The notes below the pieces were generated by a model. That model saw only the letters and a program-made list of their open reading frames with translations. It searched no databases and was not told where the DNA came from. A program made the translations under genes and the position numbers. From Imbricaverruca yamaguchii (Eukaryota; Arthropoda; Thecostraca; Neoverrucidae): a stretch of DNA of 64,000 nt. The first letter of the stretch is position 1. Each line of letters begins with the position of its first letter. This document shows, one piece after another, positions 23,214 through 33,997 of this stretch. Location of the stretch: assembly GCA_034440575.1 (NCBI GenBank), contig JAOTOL010001570.1, forward strand, positions 1,662,501 to 1,726,500. The letters run 5' to 3'.

Positions 23214-23519
23214 TGCATGCTTTTGGGAGGGCGCGCGCCCCCGGCTCCGCAATGTCGGCTTTGCCGTCGAAATGGTTTCAGCTTTAACATGGGATCCTAC
23301 GTGGTGTGCCTACCCAATCCATCTGGGCCCGCCCACCGCCTCAATGTATTTTGTGCCGTCGCAATCATTTTCAGAAACGTACACGTACACCGACGTGTTG
23401 GCGCCGTCGTCTTCGCCCTGCTGCGGCCCTGTTCCAGCCGTGTCGGGCTCCTGGCCCGCACCGATGTACCGCGCTCCTGTACTTCGCAGCTATGCAGCGT
23501 GTAGGTGTCCGCACCAGTA
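23214..23519. other. Unassigned sequence
   Basis: No feature recognised. Confidence 0.4.
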
Positions 23520-23571
23520 AACACCACCACCACCACCACCACCACCAAGCCACCACCACCAAGCCACCACC

Positions 23572-23634
<63 letters not shown>

Positions 23635-23743
23635 ACCGCACCGACACCACCACCACCACCACCACCAAGCCACCACCACCAAGCCACCACCCACCCACAC
23701 CGACACCGACACCGACACCGACACTGACACTGGCACCGACACT

Positions 23744-23785
<42 letters not shown>

Positions 23786-23945
23786 AACACCGACACCGAC
23801 ACCAACACTGACACCAACACCAACACCGACACTGACACCGGCAGCGCCAAAACCAAACCCAAAGTCACCGCCACCGCCACCGCCACTACCACTACCACTA
23901 CCACTACCACTACCACTACCACTACCACTACCACCACCACCATCC
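23520..23945. repeat. Compound (CAC)n, (ACCGAC)n and (CACTAC)n array
   Basis: Trinucleotide and hexanucleotide blocks. A CACCAC...AAGCCACCACC block is duplicated at 23520-23570 and 23645-23695, showing higher-order duplication. Thr/Pro/His or Ser/Val frames are artefacts. Confidence 0.95.
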
Positions 23946-24160
23946 TCCCGGATCCACCGCCTGGCAAGGTGTCACACATCTGCAGATGGAGCTCCGAATG
24001 GGTGTCGGTAGCGAACGCGCTCTCTGATGTGTTCCGGTGTGATGAATTCCGACGATTCTCTGGCGAATCCGGACGGATGATATACACGATTGGATAACGA
24101 CGCTGGCGGTCCATTTTGATGAATTTATGCAGATTTACCGCCGGTTTTCCGCCGCCCTGC
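23946..24160. other. Unassigned sequence
   Basis: Unique-looking spacer. Confidence 0.4.
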
Positions 24161-24655
24161 ACGTCTGACTTACGGCTGTGCGACGAATCCATTACACTGC
24201 CGCTCACCGTTCCCGCAGTGAGATGTCGCCGGATGTGGCCGGATGTGGAGATGTGTGGCCTTTGGGACGAGTGGACGATGCGGCCGGGTTGTACGTCTGA
24301 CTTACGGCTGTGCGACGAATCAGTTACATTGCCGCTCACCGTTCCCGCAGTGGGATGTGACCGGATGTGGCCGGATGTGGAGATGTGGCCTTTGGGACGA
24401 GTGGACGATGCGGCCGGGTTGTACGTCTGACTTACGGCTGTGCGACGAATCCATTACACTGCCGCTCACCGTTCCCGCAGTGAGATGTCGCCGGATGTGG
24501 CCGGATGTGGAGATGTGGCCTTTGGGACGAGTGGCCGGTTGCACGGGTTGCACGGGTTGCACGAGTGGACGATGTGGCATGGGTTGCACGTCTGACTTAC
24601 GGCTGTGCGATGAATCAGTTACATTGCCGCTCACCGATCCTGCAGTGATGTCGAC
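24161..24655. repeat. ~130-bp tandem repeat, about 4 copies
   Basis: Unit starts ACGTCTGACTTACGGCTG and includes TTACACTGCCGCTCACCG, GCCGGATGTGGCCGG and CCTTTGGGACGAGTGG. Starts at 24161, 24293, 24423 and 24588; the third unit is longer through small GCACGGGTT repeats. Confidence 0.93.
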
Positions 24656-24683
24656 GCGCCCCTAAACTCCAATCCACCACCAC
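24649..24683 (+). mobile_element. 35-bp mini-retroposon fragment
   Basis: TGTCGACGCGCCCCTAAAC then TCCAATCCACCACCAC, i.e. only the 3' arm and tail. Flanking direct repeats CGATCCTGCAGTGA (24635-24648) and CGCTCCTGCAGTAA (24684-24697) differ at two of 14 positions. Confidence 0.7.
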
Positions 24684-24726
24684 CGCTCCTGCAGTAATAT
24701 GCGGCCGGAGGCGGAGACGTGGCCTT

Positions 24727-24886
24727 GGGGACGAGTGGTCTAGGGATAGGCTGCTTGTCTCCCAATCGAAAGATTGTGGGTTCGAGTCTCACTTGTCGCT
24801 ACTCTTCGCACGCGACCAATCGGCGTGAGAGATTGGCGACGCGACATGACTCAGCGGTCGGTGCGTCGTAAAACCAATAACCAGCC
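24727..24886 (+). mobile_element. SINE B copy with 13-bp target duplication
   Basis: 160 bp, GGGGACGAGTGGTCTAGGG head to AACCAATAACCAGCC tail. Exact flanking repeats GAGACGTGGCCTT at 24714-24726 and 24887-24899. Confidence 0.93.
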
Positions 24887-24899
24887 GAGACGTGGCCTT

Positions 24900-26029
24900 T
24901 GTGGAGTCCGACGAGCCCGGTAGCCTGGTTCGCTGTGTGATAGGCTGCCATTAGGTCTGTTGGTGTTGTGCTGTGTTGTTTACCAGGACGTTTAGTTCGA
25001 TGCATTCGATGCAACATAGTTTCAGTTACGCTTGTGCCCAGCGGCTGGAACTTTTCATTAGCATAGCTCATTTTTAGCGGTTGATACTTCGCCACTGCTG
25101 AAGACTAAAAACTGCGAACACGGTCGCGACTGCCAGTGGCGGACACAGGGATCTCATTGGGGCATTCGTATGGAGGGGCGCCATTGCGGAAATGGCGGGG
25201 GGGGGGGGGCACTCGGTCGATAATTCGTTTAGCGGAAGAATTGCACTTGAGCCTTGGGGGTTGAAAATGTGCTGAGCAGGGGGGGGGGAGGGCGCATCCC
25301 GAAGAGGTGATTTGAGATTTAGAGATTGTGATTACCCTGTGATTTGAGTGACGCTACCTTTCCATGGGGTGAGAGAGGGATGGCGCGGGGGTGGGGGTGT
25401 TGGGGCACATGCCCCCAATGTCATCTGTGTCAGGCCTTGTTGATGCTGGGAAGTGCTTTGCGAACAGAGCACTTGCTCTGTTATTACTGCCGCCTGGCTA
25501 CGCTGTCCTGCCATCCTGTGAGTTGCTTCAGTGGAGGTGGAGAGGGAGAAAGAGGGTGCACCGGCGGGTAGGTGGATTTCTGGTTTTGGAGGCGTCAAAT
25601 TAACTAGGACATGTTCATGTCCACTTGTGACACGGAGGGGTGGAGGCCGTTATCCGACGATGTCCCCTTTGTGTATAGGTGCACCTGAGCAACAACAAAC
25701 ACTTTGATGCAAGCATGTGCTCAATGAGGACAGGCAAGCATTACTTCGGCATTGTCTATATTGGCTTTACCGCATCCACTAACACCCGAAAGCACAGATA
25801 AATACAAACACTCGATACGTATTTTAGTGAATCTGCTCTTCAAACCCCTTAAGCGATCTCCATCCCATTCTATCCACCAAGTTCATGTCGGGAATATTTG
25901 AGAACGAAGAATACTGTAATGCACTATTCTTTGATTTCCACGGTGATTTCAGGACGCTACCTTTCCATGTGGTGGGGGTGGGGGTTGGGCATATCACGTG
26001 GGTGTCAGGGGATATCACATCCGGACCAA
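24900..26029. other. Unassigned; one short dispersed duplication
   Basis: G-runs at 25197-25210 and 25279-25287. The words GACGCTACCTTTCCATG occur at about 25350 and 25953, suggesting a dispersed old element. No gene recognised. Confidence 0.4.
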
Positions 26030-26085
26030 GGGCGCTGCATGACCGATGTACTTGATGCGCCCCTAAACTCCAACAACCAACCAAC
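26030..26085 (+). mobile_element. Mini-retroposon
   Basis: GGGCGCTGCATGACCGATG...TTGATGCGCCCC, TAAACTCCAACAACCAACC tail. No clear target duplication. Confidence 0.75.
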
Positions 26086-26107
26086 GCCCAGACCACCATG
26101 CTAGATC

Positions 26108-26232
26108 GCGTGAACCGGCTCACGAAAAACCGGCTCGCGTAAACTGGGGCTCGCGTAAACCGAAGCTCGCGTAAACCGGATCACACACAGCCACTCACGT
26201 GAACCTGCTCACATAAACCGGAGCGGAAACCG
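26108..26232. repeat. Degenerate ~17-bp repeat
   Basis: About seven imperfect units of CTCGCGTAAACCGG-type sequence. Confidence 0.7.
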
Positions 26233-26261
26233 GATCGCACTGTCGAACGGAGATGGCGCGC

Positions 26262-26436
26262 GGGGCCGCGGTAGCTCAGTCGGTAGAGCAGACTCTCGAT
26301 CGCAAGATGGTGGGGTCGAATCTCAACCGACGGCGTTTACGGCGAATCCGCCCGCGACCAATCGGCATGAGGGGTTGGCGACGCTATGCAACCTAGCGGT
26401 TGAATGCGCCGTACAAGCACCCGGGGTTCTTCTTTA
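26262..26436 (+). mobile_element. SINE A copy
   Basis: GGGGCCGCGGTAGCTCAGTC head, TCGAATCTCAACCGACGGC, CCGCGACCAATCGGCATG body, TTGAATGCGCCGTAC, GGGGTTCTTCTTTA end. Confidence 0.9.
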
Positions 26437-27219
26437 GTCCAAGGAATTGGCGCGCAGTTTCAGTTTGCAGCCGCGCCGGCGTGGCTGCCTTCCCGGCGCG
26501 GGGAGCGGACATCTCTTCAGGTTTCCGTCCTCGCCAGCCTTACCCCTGGCAGTGCCATGTAGTTGGTGTTTCATCTATCGGAGGCGGGTGAAAACGTGAC
26601 GGCTCCGGATTACGTCGGAATAATTCAGCTGTACGACGGGAGGAAAAATGGAGGCAAATGATGATGTTCACCGATGAAACGACATTTGCTGGCAAGATTG
26701 CGATGGCACAGATGCCAGGGATCGAGCATGGCGAAAAAGTGACAGTTACTACCGTTGAATCTGGCGATATTTCATTGGAAGTCAATTCTGGGAGCGCTGT
26801 TGACACGAGGCGCAAGATCGGCATCGTTTTCCACGTAATTCATGAATTCCAGGATGCTGGCCGCCGTCCACACCAGCCTACCCTGTGGCCTCGTGGGGGC
26901 GGCGGCGGCGGCGGGGCAGGGGCGGACAGCCGTGTCCGGCGAACGCCGCGCCGCGTGTCCTGGAGATCCGCATCCGGTCCGCCCTCGCCGGCGGCCGCGC
27001 CGCTGACGTAGCGGCCGATCGATGCCGCGCCCGGGGGCGGCGCGGGGCGCCCACAGGTGGGCGCGCGCGCGCGTCACATGCTGCGGGGGCGGCGCGCGCC
27101 GCCCCCGGGCGCAAACGGCGCGCCGCGGCGCCTGGCCGCGCACCTGGCGCGCGCGCGCCCGCGCGCAACACCCGCCAGGCCGGGCGGCAGCTGGGCGGCG
27201 GCGGCGGTCTGTCGCCAGC

Positions 27220-27251
<32 letters not shown>

Positions 27252-27395
27252 CCGGCGCGTCCCCAGCCACCCGGCGGCGACCGGATGCGCCGAGACGAGT
27301 GGTGGCCCGTTTTGCGGCTCTGTTCAGAGGGTCCGACGTCACTAATCTGTCGTGATCGGTGGCCGCTGGCGGAGTGAGGGAGCTGACGAGGCGCG
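26437..27395. other. Unassigned; GC-extreme block
   Basis: 26880-27300 is extremely GC-rich with CCG and GGC runs and open frames in most phases. A frame at 26658-26880 (ATG ATG ATG start) has ordinary composition (DETTFAGKIAMAQMPGIEHG), but I cannot match it to a family. Confidence 0.4.
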
Positions 27396-27627
27396 GTTAG
27401 TCAGTTATTAGGGCTTTAGGGCGCGTAGACTACATTGGTCGGGGACGAGTAGCCTAGGGGTGAGTTGCTCGTCTCACGATCGAAAGGTTGCGGGTTCGAG
27501 TCTCACCTGTCGCTACTCTTCGCCAGCGACCAATCGGCGTGAGAGATTGGCGACGCCACCTGACTCAACGCTCGATGTGTCGTAAAGACCATTAACCGAC
27601 CGACTACATTGGCCATGTAGCGCCCAT
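27396..27627 (-). mobile_element. Mini-retroposon split by SINE B
   Basis: On the minus strand the two flanks of the SINE join into one mini-retroposon: ATGGGCGCTACATGGCCAAT from 27613-27627, then GTAGTCTACGCGCCCTAAAG and CCTAATAACTGACTAAC down to 27396. Confidence 0.85.
27439..27601 (+). mobile_element. SINE B copy nested in a mini-retroposon
   Basis: GGGGACGAGTAGCCTAGGGG head to a CATTAACCGACC tail. Flanked by exact 11-bp repeats GACTACATTGG at 27428-27438 and 27602-27612, which lie inside the older mini-retroposon. Confidence 0.92.
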
Positions 27628-28093
27628 TGACAGAGCATCGGAAGCATCTGGAGTGGGGTTCGAACTCCAGATCCTTCCGACATCTGGCGTGCGACATGTG
27701 ACGTACGACGATCCGAATTCTGTCGCGCTGATCGCCCGACTACCCGGAGACCAAAGCAAGCCGACAGGGGCATTCGGACCGCTTGCGTCCGCTGCGTCGA
27801 ACGGCGCCAATAGGCGTCGTGTGCAAAACGCGCGGACATCACCGAAGCACAACCTGAATATAAGCCCAGTCCAATATAAGCCGTTGCAACGTCGGACCTC
27901 GACCCGGATAATTCAGACCCAACGTCCAGAAAACGAGTTCTTCGTTCCCTTCCTCTAAAGTGGAGACTTAATGGATAATTGGTGTTGATTGGATTACATG
28001 GCGTCAGATTTGCATTAATTCTCGAGGGACTGCTCCCTGTTGAATGCACTGAGCAGTCTTAATGGCGGGCAATGAAGCTTCCTTTATATTACA
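27628..28093. other. Unassigned sequence
   Basis: No feature recognised. Confidence 0.4.
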
Positions 28094-28282
28094 GTTGGAA
28101 AGGCCGGGTACCACTGGTGTTGACAGTCGGAAAGGGTGGGACACCACTGGTGTTGACAGCTGGAGAGGTCGGACACCACTGGTGTTGATAGCTGGGGAGG
28201 TCGGTCACCACTGGTGTTGACAGCTGGAGAGGTCGGACACCACTGGTGTTGACAGCTGGAGAGGTCGGACACCACTGGTGTT
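28094..28282. repeat. 32-bp minisatellite, about 6 copies
   Basis: Unit contains GGTCGGACACCACTGGTGTT and GACAGCTGGAGA. The word CACCACTGGTG is itself nearly palindromic. Confidence 0.95.
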
Positions 28283-28341
28283 GTAATTATGTGACTCGAG
28301 TGATGATCTCTACGATGATCCATGGAAGGGCGCATTGAACC

Positions 28342-28376
28342 AAGCTATATGATCAACATGGTCGATGCGCCCTAAA
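28342..28376 (+). mobile_element. Mini-retroposon, tail-less subtype
   Basis: 35 bp: AAGCTATATGATCAACATGG and TCGATGCGCCCTAAA. Flanks GCATTGAACC (28332-28341) and GCATTGAGCC (28377-28386) form a 10-bp target duplication with one difference. Confidence 0.7.
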
Positions 28377-28670
28377 GCATTGAGCCGAAAATTAGTCTAG
28401 CATTGGGAGTGGGGACGCACTGAAGCGTGTTGCAAGGACCCTCTATCATATGGGAAGCTTTGGCTGAATAATCTCGGGGGGGGGGGGGCCTTTTCCGGGT
28501 CAGAAAGACGCAATCTCCCATGAAAGTGACAAACGCCATACTGCCCTTGTCGTCCGCCCTTAATGCTGCACGTTCCTAGCATTGCGTTGTTATGAAATGC
28601 GGGTGGTACCGGAGGTGAGATTGTGGGTCTGTAGTATTGTCATCTCTGGAGGATATCATGTACCTATGCG
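28377..28670. other. Unassigned sequence with a G-run
   Basis: G-run at 28478-28489; nothing else recognised. Confidence 0.4.
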
Positions 28671-28850
28671 GGGCGCCGCGGTAGCTGAGTTGGTAGAGCG
28701 TCGGCTCTTGATCGCAAGGTTGTGGGTTCGAATCTCACAACCGACGGCATTCACATGAGTCCACCCGCAACCAATCGGCGTGGGAGGATGACGACGCTAC
28801 ATGACCCAGCGTTTGAATGCGTCGTAAAAGAACCGAAGGTTTTCTTCTTC
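28671..28850 (+). mobile_element. SINE A copy
   Basis: GCCGCGGTAGCTGAGTTGG, CTCTTGATCGCAAGGTTG, GGTTCGAATCTCACAACCG, ACCAATCGGCGTGGGAGG, TTGAATGCGTCGTAAAAG, and an AAGGTTTTCTTCTTC end. The anticodon-position loop reads CTCTTGA, hence tRNA-Lys(CTT)-like. Confidence 0.92.
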
Positions 28851-28873
28851 ATATATCTATACATGCGCCTTCT

Positions 28874-29003
28874 CATTGTCTGATGGTGTGAATTCCATTC
28901 CAATGTCGACTGATGATGATTGCATCTCACCGTTTCACTGATGATGTTATGTGCGCTGCACGACCGACGCAGTCGATGCGCCCTTAATCTCAAATAACTA
29001 ACC
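28874..29003 (+). mobile_element. 130-bp LINE-tail retroposon with 15-bp target duplication
   Basis: The longest such unit: about 75 bp of sequence, then TGCGCTGCACGACCGACGC, GTCGATGCGCCCTTAATC and AAATAACTAACC. Exact 15-bp repeats ATACATGCGCCTTCT flank it at 28859-28873 and 29004-29018. The extra upstream part presumably belongs to the source LINE 3' UTR. Confidence 0.88.
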
Positions 29004-29018
29004 ATACATGCGCCTTCT

Positions 29019-29497
29019 TGCATCCTATGAAACAGCTCGGAGCGTCTCCAAGGGCCGTAGCGATCGATATGGTAAGTACAGGAGCTGGTGACGGCAGCTG
29101 GACACTCGTGCTGCAGGAGGTGCGCCACCGTGCGCTTCAGCAGGCCGCCGACGTCCCGCGCTCGGGGGAGCCGCGACGGCGCAGACGCGCGGCCGGCCGC
29201 CGCGGCGCGTCACTCAGATGCCGACCGTGTGACGTCACGGGTGTGCGGCGGCCGGTCGGCCGGGTGTTGTGTCCGGCGGCGGCCGCGGTGTCCGCTCGGA
29301 CACCGGCGACAGTTGTCGGCACCCGGCCGCCGACCCTCCGGCCCGGGGCTGGGAGAGAGATGCGTGGGGTGTGGCCCTGGGGCGAGGCCACGCACCGCAC
29401 TGTGGTCACAATTTAGAGATTTGGTTCGAAAGTGACACACGATGGAAAATATTTTTCATAACATTGATACTGAAATAATATAAATATCTTTATATTG

Positions 29498-29499
<2 letters not shown>
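29019..29499. other. GC-rich unassigned sequence
   Basis: CpG-rich 29090-29400 with overlapping frames on both strands; no domain recognised. Confidence 0.4.

Positions 29500-29588
<89 letters not shown>
29500..29588. repeat. (TA)n microsatellite
   Basis: Nearly pure TA tract directly upstream of a LINE 3' end. Confidence 0.97.
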
Positions 29589-29589
<1 letters not shown>

Positions 29590-29591
<2 letters not shown>

Positions 29592-29914
29592 TATAGGGGA
29601 GGAGAGACCGCGGTGCCCACGCTGTCCGGAAATACTGACTGCGTCACGTGCTCCTCACATGTCAGTATTTTACATCAGAGCGCCGATTGTTCTTTGGAAG
29701 AGACGTGGATCGGTTGACTTACGAAGATATCCTGAGAATTTCATCAAAACTCGTACACTCTGGGAACTTGTTCCGCTACTTAGCAGCGATTAACTTCCAA
29801 ACTACGTACACACCAAGGTAAAACTTTTCCCTTCCGTGAAGCACTAGGATAAACGTTATGGTTGCGAATGATCAACCCTGGTCGATGCGTCCTAAAGCCA
29901 AAATAACTAACTAT
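29590..29914 (+). pseudogene. Second LINE: pol C-terminus and 3' tail (decayed)
   Basis: Starts in the C-terminal zinc-finger-like segment of a Jockey/I-type pol: EERPRCPRCPEILT in one frame. After a shift it continues as FFGRDVDRLTYEDILRISS and SGNLFRYLAAINF, ending in a stop near 29816. The layout (CxxC, then FxGxxxxRLTYxDIL, then NLFxFLxxI) matches the copy at 36650. The 3' UTR ends with GCGAATGATCAACCCTGG, TCGATGCGTCCTAAAGCC and AAAATAACTAAC, the same hairpin and tail as the mini-retroposons. 5'-truncated and frameshifted; the adjoining TA tract may mark its truncation point. Confidence 0.8.
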
Positions 29915-30589
29915 ATGTACATATTGATATTGACATTAATGAAGCCGCTAATTTTGTAATTGTGATTATTTCAGGTGTTCACCTTTCTACCTGCATCATT
30001 CGTTGGTCCATTTCAAGTACATCCTGGAGACGTGTCATATATAACTAATGCTAAGTTAAGCTATTAGGTTTCTAGCGTTTGTGAGAGCTAGCTGTACCAA
30101 GATGAGTTCATTCACTTGTACGATGTACGTTTTCCACGCAAGTTACATCCTCGATAGTAGACTTCGGGATTTCCACCTAAATTTAACACCTGACCGATAA
30201 TTGGCGTCCGTTTCCTGGTCTTTGTCTTGACGGCGCCGTGCCTTTAACCTTGGCAAATGGACGGCTCTGGGTATCCACGTGGGCACAGCCATCGCGCCTT
30301 TCCCTGGGAGATGCCTGCTCTTCGACCTTGATTGGAGGGGGGGGCAGGGTGCGCGGTAATCTTGACTCGGGGGACGGTTCTTCAATACTGGTTTTAGGGA
30401 TCCGCTCCGTCTGTAGTTGGCTACGGGCTAAGTCGGCTGGCTCTGATATCAACCCGGGGCAACCCCTGGCCCGACCTGACCTGGTCTGGCCAGACCAAGT
30501 CCGGCCCGAAGGCTGATTTTGGCTGTAATAGTGCCTGCAGTCCTGAGTTTTGAACTGAGCTATAACGTTCATTCCCATGGAATCTCTCT
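29915..30589. other. Unassigned; one open minus-strand frame
   Basis: A 131-codon minus-strand frame at 30183-30578 (start MGMNVIAQFKTQDCRHYYSQ) is hydrophilic and Pro/Arg-rich. I do not recognise it; it could be a fragment of a host exon or a LINE ORF1, or chance. Confidence 0.35.
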
Positions 30590-30730
30590 AACTCGCGGTA
30601 GCTCTGTCGGCAGGGGTTGAACCCTTAATCGTAAGGTAGAAGGTTCGAGTCGCACGACCGCCGGGAGCACCGAGACCATCCACCGGAGTCCATCCACGTG
30701 TCCGTCCACGTGTTGGCGACACACACTGCC
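30590..30730 (+). mobile_element. Possible diverged SINE A
   Basis: CGCGGTAGCTCTGTCGGC, CTTAATCGTAAGGTAG and AGGTTCGAGTCGCACGACCG resemble the SINE A head. The body is much diverged. Confidence 0.45.
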
Positions 30731-30776
30731 TCAATTGACGGATTCATTCACCAACTAAGTCACCCATGCATTACTT

Positions 30777-30960
30777 GGGGCGGGGATGGCCGAGTGGTTC
30801 AGGTGCCGGGCTATGGGTACCAAAGGTCCCGGGTTCGACTCTAGCGCCACTCAGGACATTTCCCAATCCCGCGGCCCACCGGCGAAACAGTGTGGGCGGC
30901 GCCATTAGCCGTGAATGTGCATAAAGTGTGTCGTGAACCAACCAATAAACAAACAAAGAA
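30777..30960 (+). mobile_element. SINE C copy with 15-bp target duplication
   Basis: 184 bp from GGGGCGGGGATGGCCGAGTGG to the AACCAATAAACAAACAAAG tail. Exact flanking repeats ACCCATGCATTACTT at 30762-30776 and 30961-30975. It is a good reference for the family's length and ends. Confidence 0.95.
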
Positions 30961-31014
30961 ACCCATGCATTACTTGACTCATTCATTAAGTACCTAATTA
31001 ATTAATTTCTTCAC

Positions 31015-31085
<71 letters not shown>
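31015..31085. repeat. (CTGT)n microsatellite
   Basis: About 17 tetranucleotide units. Confidence 0.97.
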
Positions 31086-31086
<1 letters not shown>

Positions 31087-31495
31087 AGTCAGTCGGCCAG
31101 TCGGTCACAAGGTCGGCGCAGCACGTGGCCGGGCAGTTGAATGCGTTGTAAACGAACCCGAGCCTCTTCTCCCCTTCGCCGTCCACGAGAACCGCCTTCG
31201 TCCTCCACTCATCGGCGCGCGAAGCCGGACTTCACACCGCGACGCGCGCCCGCGCGCCTCATCCGTCTCCACACGTCGTCGTCGCGGCGAAGTGCGACGT
31301 CGCCGGGGTTGTGTCGGCGCCGACGGCGGATGTCGCCGGGCGCGACGGCCGAGTAATCACCGGCTGACGGCTGACGGCTGACGGCTGACGGCTGCGGCGG
31401 CGGCGCTGACTCCGGTCGGTCGGACAGTGGTGCGACGCGCCGACGGCGGCGGCCGCTCCCGCCGGGTCATGACCGTAGAGGACTGCCTGGGCATG
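31086..31495. other. Unassigned; short (CTGACGG)n
   Basis: Five CTGACGG heptamers at 31362-31395; otherwise GC-rich and unrecognised. Confidence 0.5.
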
Positions 31496-31499
31496 GCCG

Positions 31500-32195
31500 T
31501 GGAGCACCACCGGGGACGGTGGAGCACCACCAGGTCTGACGGTGGAGCACCACCAGGTCCTGACGGTGGAGCACCACCAGGTCATGACGGTGGAGCACCA
31601 CCAGGTCCTGACGGTGGAGCACCACCAGGTCCTGACGGTGGAGCACCACCAGGTCCTGACGGTGGAGCACCACCAGGTCCTGACGGTGGAGCACCACCAG
31701 GTCCTGACGGTGGAGCACCACCAGGTCCTGACGGTGGAGCACCACCAGGTCCTGACGGTGGAGCACCACCAGGTCCTGACGGTGGAGCACCACCAGGTCC
31801 TGACGGGGAGCAGGTGACGGTGGAGCACCACCAGGTCTACGAGCACCACCAGGTCCTGACGGTGAGCACCACCAGGTCTATGACGGCGGAGCACCACCAG
31901 GTCCTGACGGTGGAGCACCACCAGGTCGCGGTGGAGCACCACCAGGTCATGACGGTGGAGCACCAGGTCTGACGGTGGAGCACCACCAGGTCCTGACGGT
32001 GGAGCACCACCAGGTCCTGACGGTGGAGCACCACCAGGTCATGACGGTGGAGCACCACCAGGTCCTGACGGTGGAGCACCACCAGGTCCTGACGGTGGAG
32101 CACCACCAGGTCCTGACGGTGGAGCACCACCAGGTCATGACGGTGGAGCACCACCAGGTCGTGACGGTGGAGCACCACCAGGTCATGACCGCGTG
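31500..32195 (+). repeat. 24-bp minisatellite, about 28 copies
   Basis: Unit GGTGGAGCACCACCAGGT plus CCTGAC or CATGAC. It is open on both strands; the plus-strand frame reads a collagen-like GAPPGPDG, but minus-strand and other frames are equally open. A run of near-identical units (31560-31805) sits beside more varied ones. Confidence 0.96.
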
Positions 32196-32199
32196 AAAA

Positions 32200-32378
32200 G
32201 GAAGAAGAAGAATCTTGGGTTCTTTTACGACGCTTTCAACCGCTAAGCTATATAGCGTCGCCAATTTCTCGCCGATTGATCGCAGGTGGACTCAGTAAAT
32301 GTCGTCGGTTGTTAGATTCGAACCCACAATCTCTCGATCAAGAGTCCTACGCTCTACCAACCGAGCTACTGCGGCCCC
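32200..32378 (-). mobile_element. SINE A copy inserted in the 24-bp minisatellite
   Basis: Minus strand: GGGGCCGCAGTAGCTCGGTTGG-type head, TTGATCGAGAGATTG, GGTTCGAATCTAACAACCG, and a CTTGGGTTCTTTTACG-complementary end. Short flanking repeat TGACCGCG(T/C)G at 32187-32196 and 32380-32389. Confidence 0.9.
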
Positions 32379-32389
32379 CTGACCGCGCG

Positions 32390-33146
32390 TGGAGCACCAC
32401 GTGCCATGACAGCGCGCAGAACACCATGCGCGGTGCCCAGACGTACAGGCGCGATCTTTTCATTATTTGAGCTCTCAGTGTGGGGATGGCTACTGACAGA
32501 CGGACAGACAGAGTGGGTGAATAAATGAGTAAATTAGTTACTTAATGAATGAGAAGTAGGATGGATATGTTATTGAATGAATCCGTCAATTAATGGATGG
32601 ATTAATTCGTTGATTAATGAAAACAATAATTAGTTAATTAATGGATTAGTTGCCCTGAGCACAGTCTTACGTCTTGCTCTGACACAATTCAGTATCTGGC
32701 TATGCTAACATGTGTGTGCCGATTTGTCCTTAGTGGCGATTTGGGAGTAAACATGTGTGGCTCGAATCTCTGGAGTGGGAGGACACTAACTTGACTACAG
32801 ATTCTTACAACTGGTAACCTTCGGTCACTAACAGTTTCAGGCAGATTGAACCAAATGGACGGGAACGTGCTGCGGGAAGCGTGTGCGTGGGACGGAGGGG
32901 AGGGGAAGCCCAGAGTACCCTTTCTTTGGTGACATCCCCAGGTCAATGACAAGGGTAAGGGTGTCGGCTAGGATGGAGGAGCAGTTGATATGACACGGAG
33001 CCAGTCCAGTTCCTTATTCCCTTCTACCCGTCGGTGAAATTGAGGTTGAAAATCGGCAGTGATAGTTCTGTTTTTTCGCCTCTTTTACAAGTCAATTAAT
33101 CACCGTTATGGCATTAACCACGGCATATCTTTATCTACCTCGGAAA
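32390..33146. other. Unassigned sequence
   Basis: AT-rich 32500-32650 with ATTAAT(G) words; no gene recognised. Confidence 0.4.
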
Positions 33147-33159
33147 CCTCAGTTATCTG

Positions 33160-33338
33160 TTTCTTTGTTTATTGGTTGGTTCACGACACACTTTATGCAC
33201 AGTCACGGCTAATGGCGCCGCCCACACTGTTTCGCCGGTGGGCCGCGGGATTGGGAAATGTCCTGAGTGGCGCTAGAGTCGAACCCGGGACCTTTGGTAC
33301 CCATAGCCCGACACCTTAACCACTCGGCCATCCTCGCC
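33160..33338 (-). mobile_element. SINE C copy with 13-bp target duplication
   Basis: Minus-strand copy, head at 33338, tail at 33160. Flanking exact repeats CCTCAGTTATCTG at 33147-33159 and 33339-33351. Confidence 0.94.
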
Positions 33339-33351
33339 CCTCAGTTATCTG

Positions 33352-33658
33352 CATGCTTCGCTCTCGCCCGGCTTCGCTCTGACCGCATCATCTGCGACGA
33401 CATCATTCGCATCTGGCGACGCCTCTGGTCCCGTCCACTCCACACCGCCGTATCCAAACCTGCCCCGTCCTTGGAGCAAAGTGGGCCAGGGAGGGCACGC
33501 GGAAGGGCCGGTGTCGACGGCTGGGCAGCTGCGCCACTCGGCCGGGGCCGGCGCGTCGTCCCCGGTGACCGCCGGTCAGGGTCACGCCGCGGCGCGTGGC
33601 GTCGGCTCGTGCGGGCCGTGCCGACCACTGCGGACGTGTGCCATGCGCCGCGAAGCTG
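33352..33658. other. GC-rich unassigned sequence
   Basis: No recognisable domain in the overlapping frames. Confidence 0.4.
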
Positions 33659-33672
33659 AAGCTGGTGCTGGT

Positions 33673-33832
33673 GGGGACGGGTAGTCTATGGGTAAGTTGC
33701 CCGTCTCACGACCGGAAGGTTGCGGGTTCGAGTCTCACCTGTCGCTACTCTTCGCCCGCGGCCAATCGGCGTGAGAGATTGGCGACGCTGCATGACTTAA
33801 CGGTCGATGTGTCGTGAAACTGATAGCCAGCC
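33673..33832 (+). mobile_element. SINE B copy with 14-bp target duplication
   Basis: 160 bp, GGGGACGGGTAGTCTATGGG to AACTGATAGCCAGCC. Exact repeats AAGCTGGTGCTGGT at 33659-33672 and 33833-33846. Confidence 0.93.
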
Positions 33833-33997
33833 AAGCTGGTGCTGGTGCTGGTGGAGTGGGTGTCGGCGCGCCGTTAGCCCGCGGGCGGCTCTGTGCTGTG
33901 GCAATGCGGTGGAATACGATGGCGGTGCGATTGCGGCGACGGTCGGCGCTGACACGAGGTCAGGTCGGTCCCCACTGTGCAGGCGTGTGACACTGAC

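Noticed and set aside
23306..24339. 263-322-codon Thr/Pro/His and Ser/Val-rich frames
   Set aside because: Generated by CAC and ACCGAC simple repeats.
26262..26335. A true tRNA-Lys gene
   Set aside because: Acceptor ends do not pair as in a functional tRNA, and the head continues into a SINE body shared with other copies.
31427..31972. Collagen-like Gly-x-y frame
   Set aside because: 24-bp minisatellite, open on both strands, with no signal peptide or flanking domain.
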